This document shows, in pieces, positions 6,218-6,632 of a stretch of 6,632 bases of DNA (positions within the stretch are counted from its first letter, which is position 1; every line of letters begins with the position of its first letter). Origin of the DNA: Alphaproteobacteria bacterium. Its GTDB lineage: Bacteria; Pseudomonadota; Alphaproteobacteria; Zavarziniales; Zavarziniaceae. The notes below the pieces were generated by a model. It was given only the letters and a program-made list of their open reading frames with translations, was not told where the DNA came from and searched no databases. The DNA lies in NCBI GenBank assembly GCA_021774355.1, contig JAJFJE010000324.1, positions 1-6,632 of the forward strand, given 5' to 3'. The position numbers and the translations under genes were made by a program.

Positions 6218-6613
6218 TCAGAGGGGCTCGGCCGCAACCACACGATAGGCGTGCATATGGCCGCGATCATCGGCGATCGAGACATATTCGCCGATCACAA
6301 AATGTTCGTCGCCGAGGCGGAACCCGGCTTCGTCATCGGCCGTGCCCTGGGCATAGTCGAGATACCATGCGCCGCCCGGCTTGCGCGCCAGGCGGCCCAC
6401 CGCATCGGCCTTGCCGGGGGCGAAGCGGCGCACCCGGCAGGCCTCGCGATGACGGTGCCATTGTTCCGGATCGATCCGCCGGTCCGAATCGAGGGGCAGG
6501 ACGATCTCGTAGCCGGTCCGGCTGTCGCCGTTGGGATGGTCCGGTTCCCGGGCCAGTTCCAGGCGGACCCGCCGCAGAACGTCCTGAGCCGGTTTGCGCG
6601 GATTGTTGATCAT
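6218..6613 (-). CDS. Conserved hypothetical protein, alphaproteobacterial type
   Basis: Encodes 131 residues, soluble, charged, with no signal peptide or membrane span. I do not recognise a named domain. A helical start (residues 6-22, RKPAQDVLRRVRLELAR) is followed by a likely beta-rich body: TGYEIVLPLDSDRRID (33-48), WHRHREACRVRRFAPG (52-67), GGAWYLDYAQG (80-90), DDEAGFRLGDEHFVIGEYVS (93-112) and GHMHAYRVVAAEPL (118-131). The style resembles small conserved proteins of unknown function in alphaproteobacteria, but I cannot assign a family. ATG at 6611-6613 is preceded by GGGAG (complement of 6619-6623) with normal spacing. It lies upstream of the synthetase/GNAT gene on the same strand, but the 215-base gap with a candidate promoter argues against tight co-transcription. 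That it is a real gene is well supported by its start site, composition and position; its role is unknown. Confidence 0.75.
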   Translation of the reverse strand: MINNPRKPAQDVLRRVRLELAREPDHPNGDSRTGYEIVLPLDSDRRIDPEQWHRHREACRVRRFAPGKADAVGRLARKPGGAWYLDYAQGTADDEAGFRLGDEHFVIGEYVSIADDRGHMHAYRVVAAEPL

Positions 6614-6618
6614 GCGGT

Positions 6619-6623
6619 CTCCC
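6619..6623 (-). promoter_or_regulatory. Ribosome-binding site of the hypothetical protein gene
   Basis: Reads GGGAG on the minus strand, five bases before the ATG at 6613-6611, and supports that start. Confidence 0.55.
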
Positions 6624-6632
6624 AGGTCAGGG

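Noticed and set aside
3360..6248. A 962-codon open frame on the plus strand, antisense to the synthetase/GNAT gene
   Set aside because: Its translation is rich in Gly, Arg, Gln, His and Pro with no domain pattern, while the minus-strand frame has every motif of a known family. Long antisense frames are a common effect of GC-biased third codon positions.
1..6632. CRISPR array, tRNA or rRNA, insertion sequence, toxin-antitoxin pair or defence system
   Set aside because: No regularly spaced repeats, RNA signatures, transposase motifs, terminal inverted repeats or defence-protein motifs seen on either strand.

Overview
This is a GC-rich window (roughly 70% G+C by eye). Codon usage, Shine-Dalgarno sites and protein types fit a free-living alphaproteobacterium, perhaps of the Rhodospirillales; that placement is inferred from gene style, not from a marker gene. 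I see no rRNA, tRNA, CRISPR array, insertion sequence, phage gene or integration site. The window reads as ordinary chromosomal metabolism.

Layout, left to right. (1) Bases 1-702 (+) hold the 3' part of a corrinoid (B12)-binding protein of the MtaC/MtbC/MetH type; its start lies before the window. (2) After 167 bases containing two GC hairpins comes a complete beta-class-like glutathione S-transferase, 870-1517 (+). (3) A strong hairpin at 1520-1559 separates it from a convergent small phasin-like gene, 1566-1892 (-). (4) A 153-base divergent spacer holds a perfect 14-bp palindrome and a plausible sigma70-type promoter, followed by an integral-membrane MgtC/SapB-DUF4010 protein, 2046-3308 (+). 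(5) Six bases further on is the end of a large convergent gene, 3315-6002 (-), for an 895-residue NDP-forming acyl-CoA synthetase/GNAT fusion of the Pat/PatZ lysine-acetyltransferase architecture, starting at TTG. (6) A 215-base leader holds a direct repeat beside a possible -10 box. (7) A conserved hypothetical protein of 131 residues, 6218-6613 (-), closes the window.

How the genes may relate. There is no obvious single operon. Several genes touch acyl-CoA and one-carbon metabolism: the corrinoid protein (methyl transfer), the phasin (polyhydroxyalkanoate granules, made from acyl-CoA), and the acyl-CoA synthetase/acetyltransferase (acyl-CoA formation or control of acyl-CoA synthetases by lysine acetylation). 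Each has its own strand or spacing, so shared function is weak inference.

The two most interesting points are biochemical. The corrinoid protein has N-x-Q-x-x-G where the family has D-x-H-x-x-G, so the usual cobalt-ligating histidine is missing. The Pat-like fusion keeps both histidines of the ADP-forming synthetase reaction, unlike the enterobacterial Pat proteins as I recall them. I found no convincing new multi-gene system.
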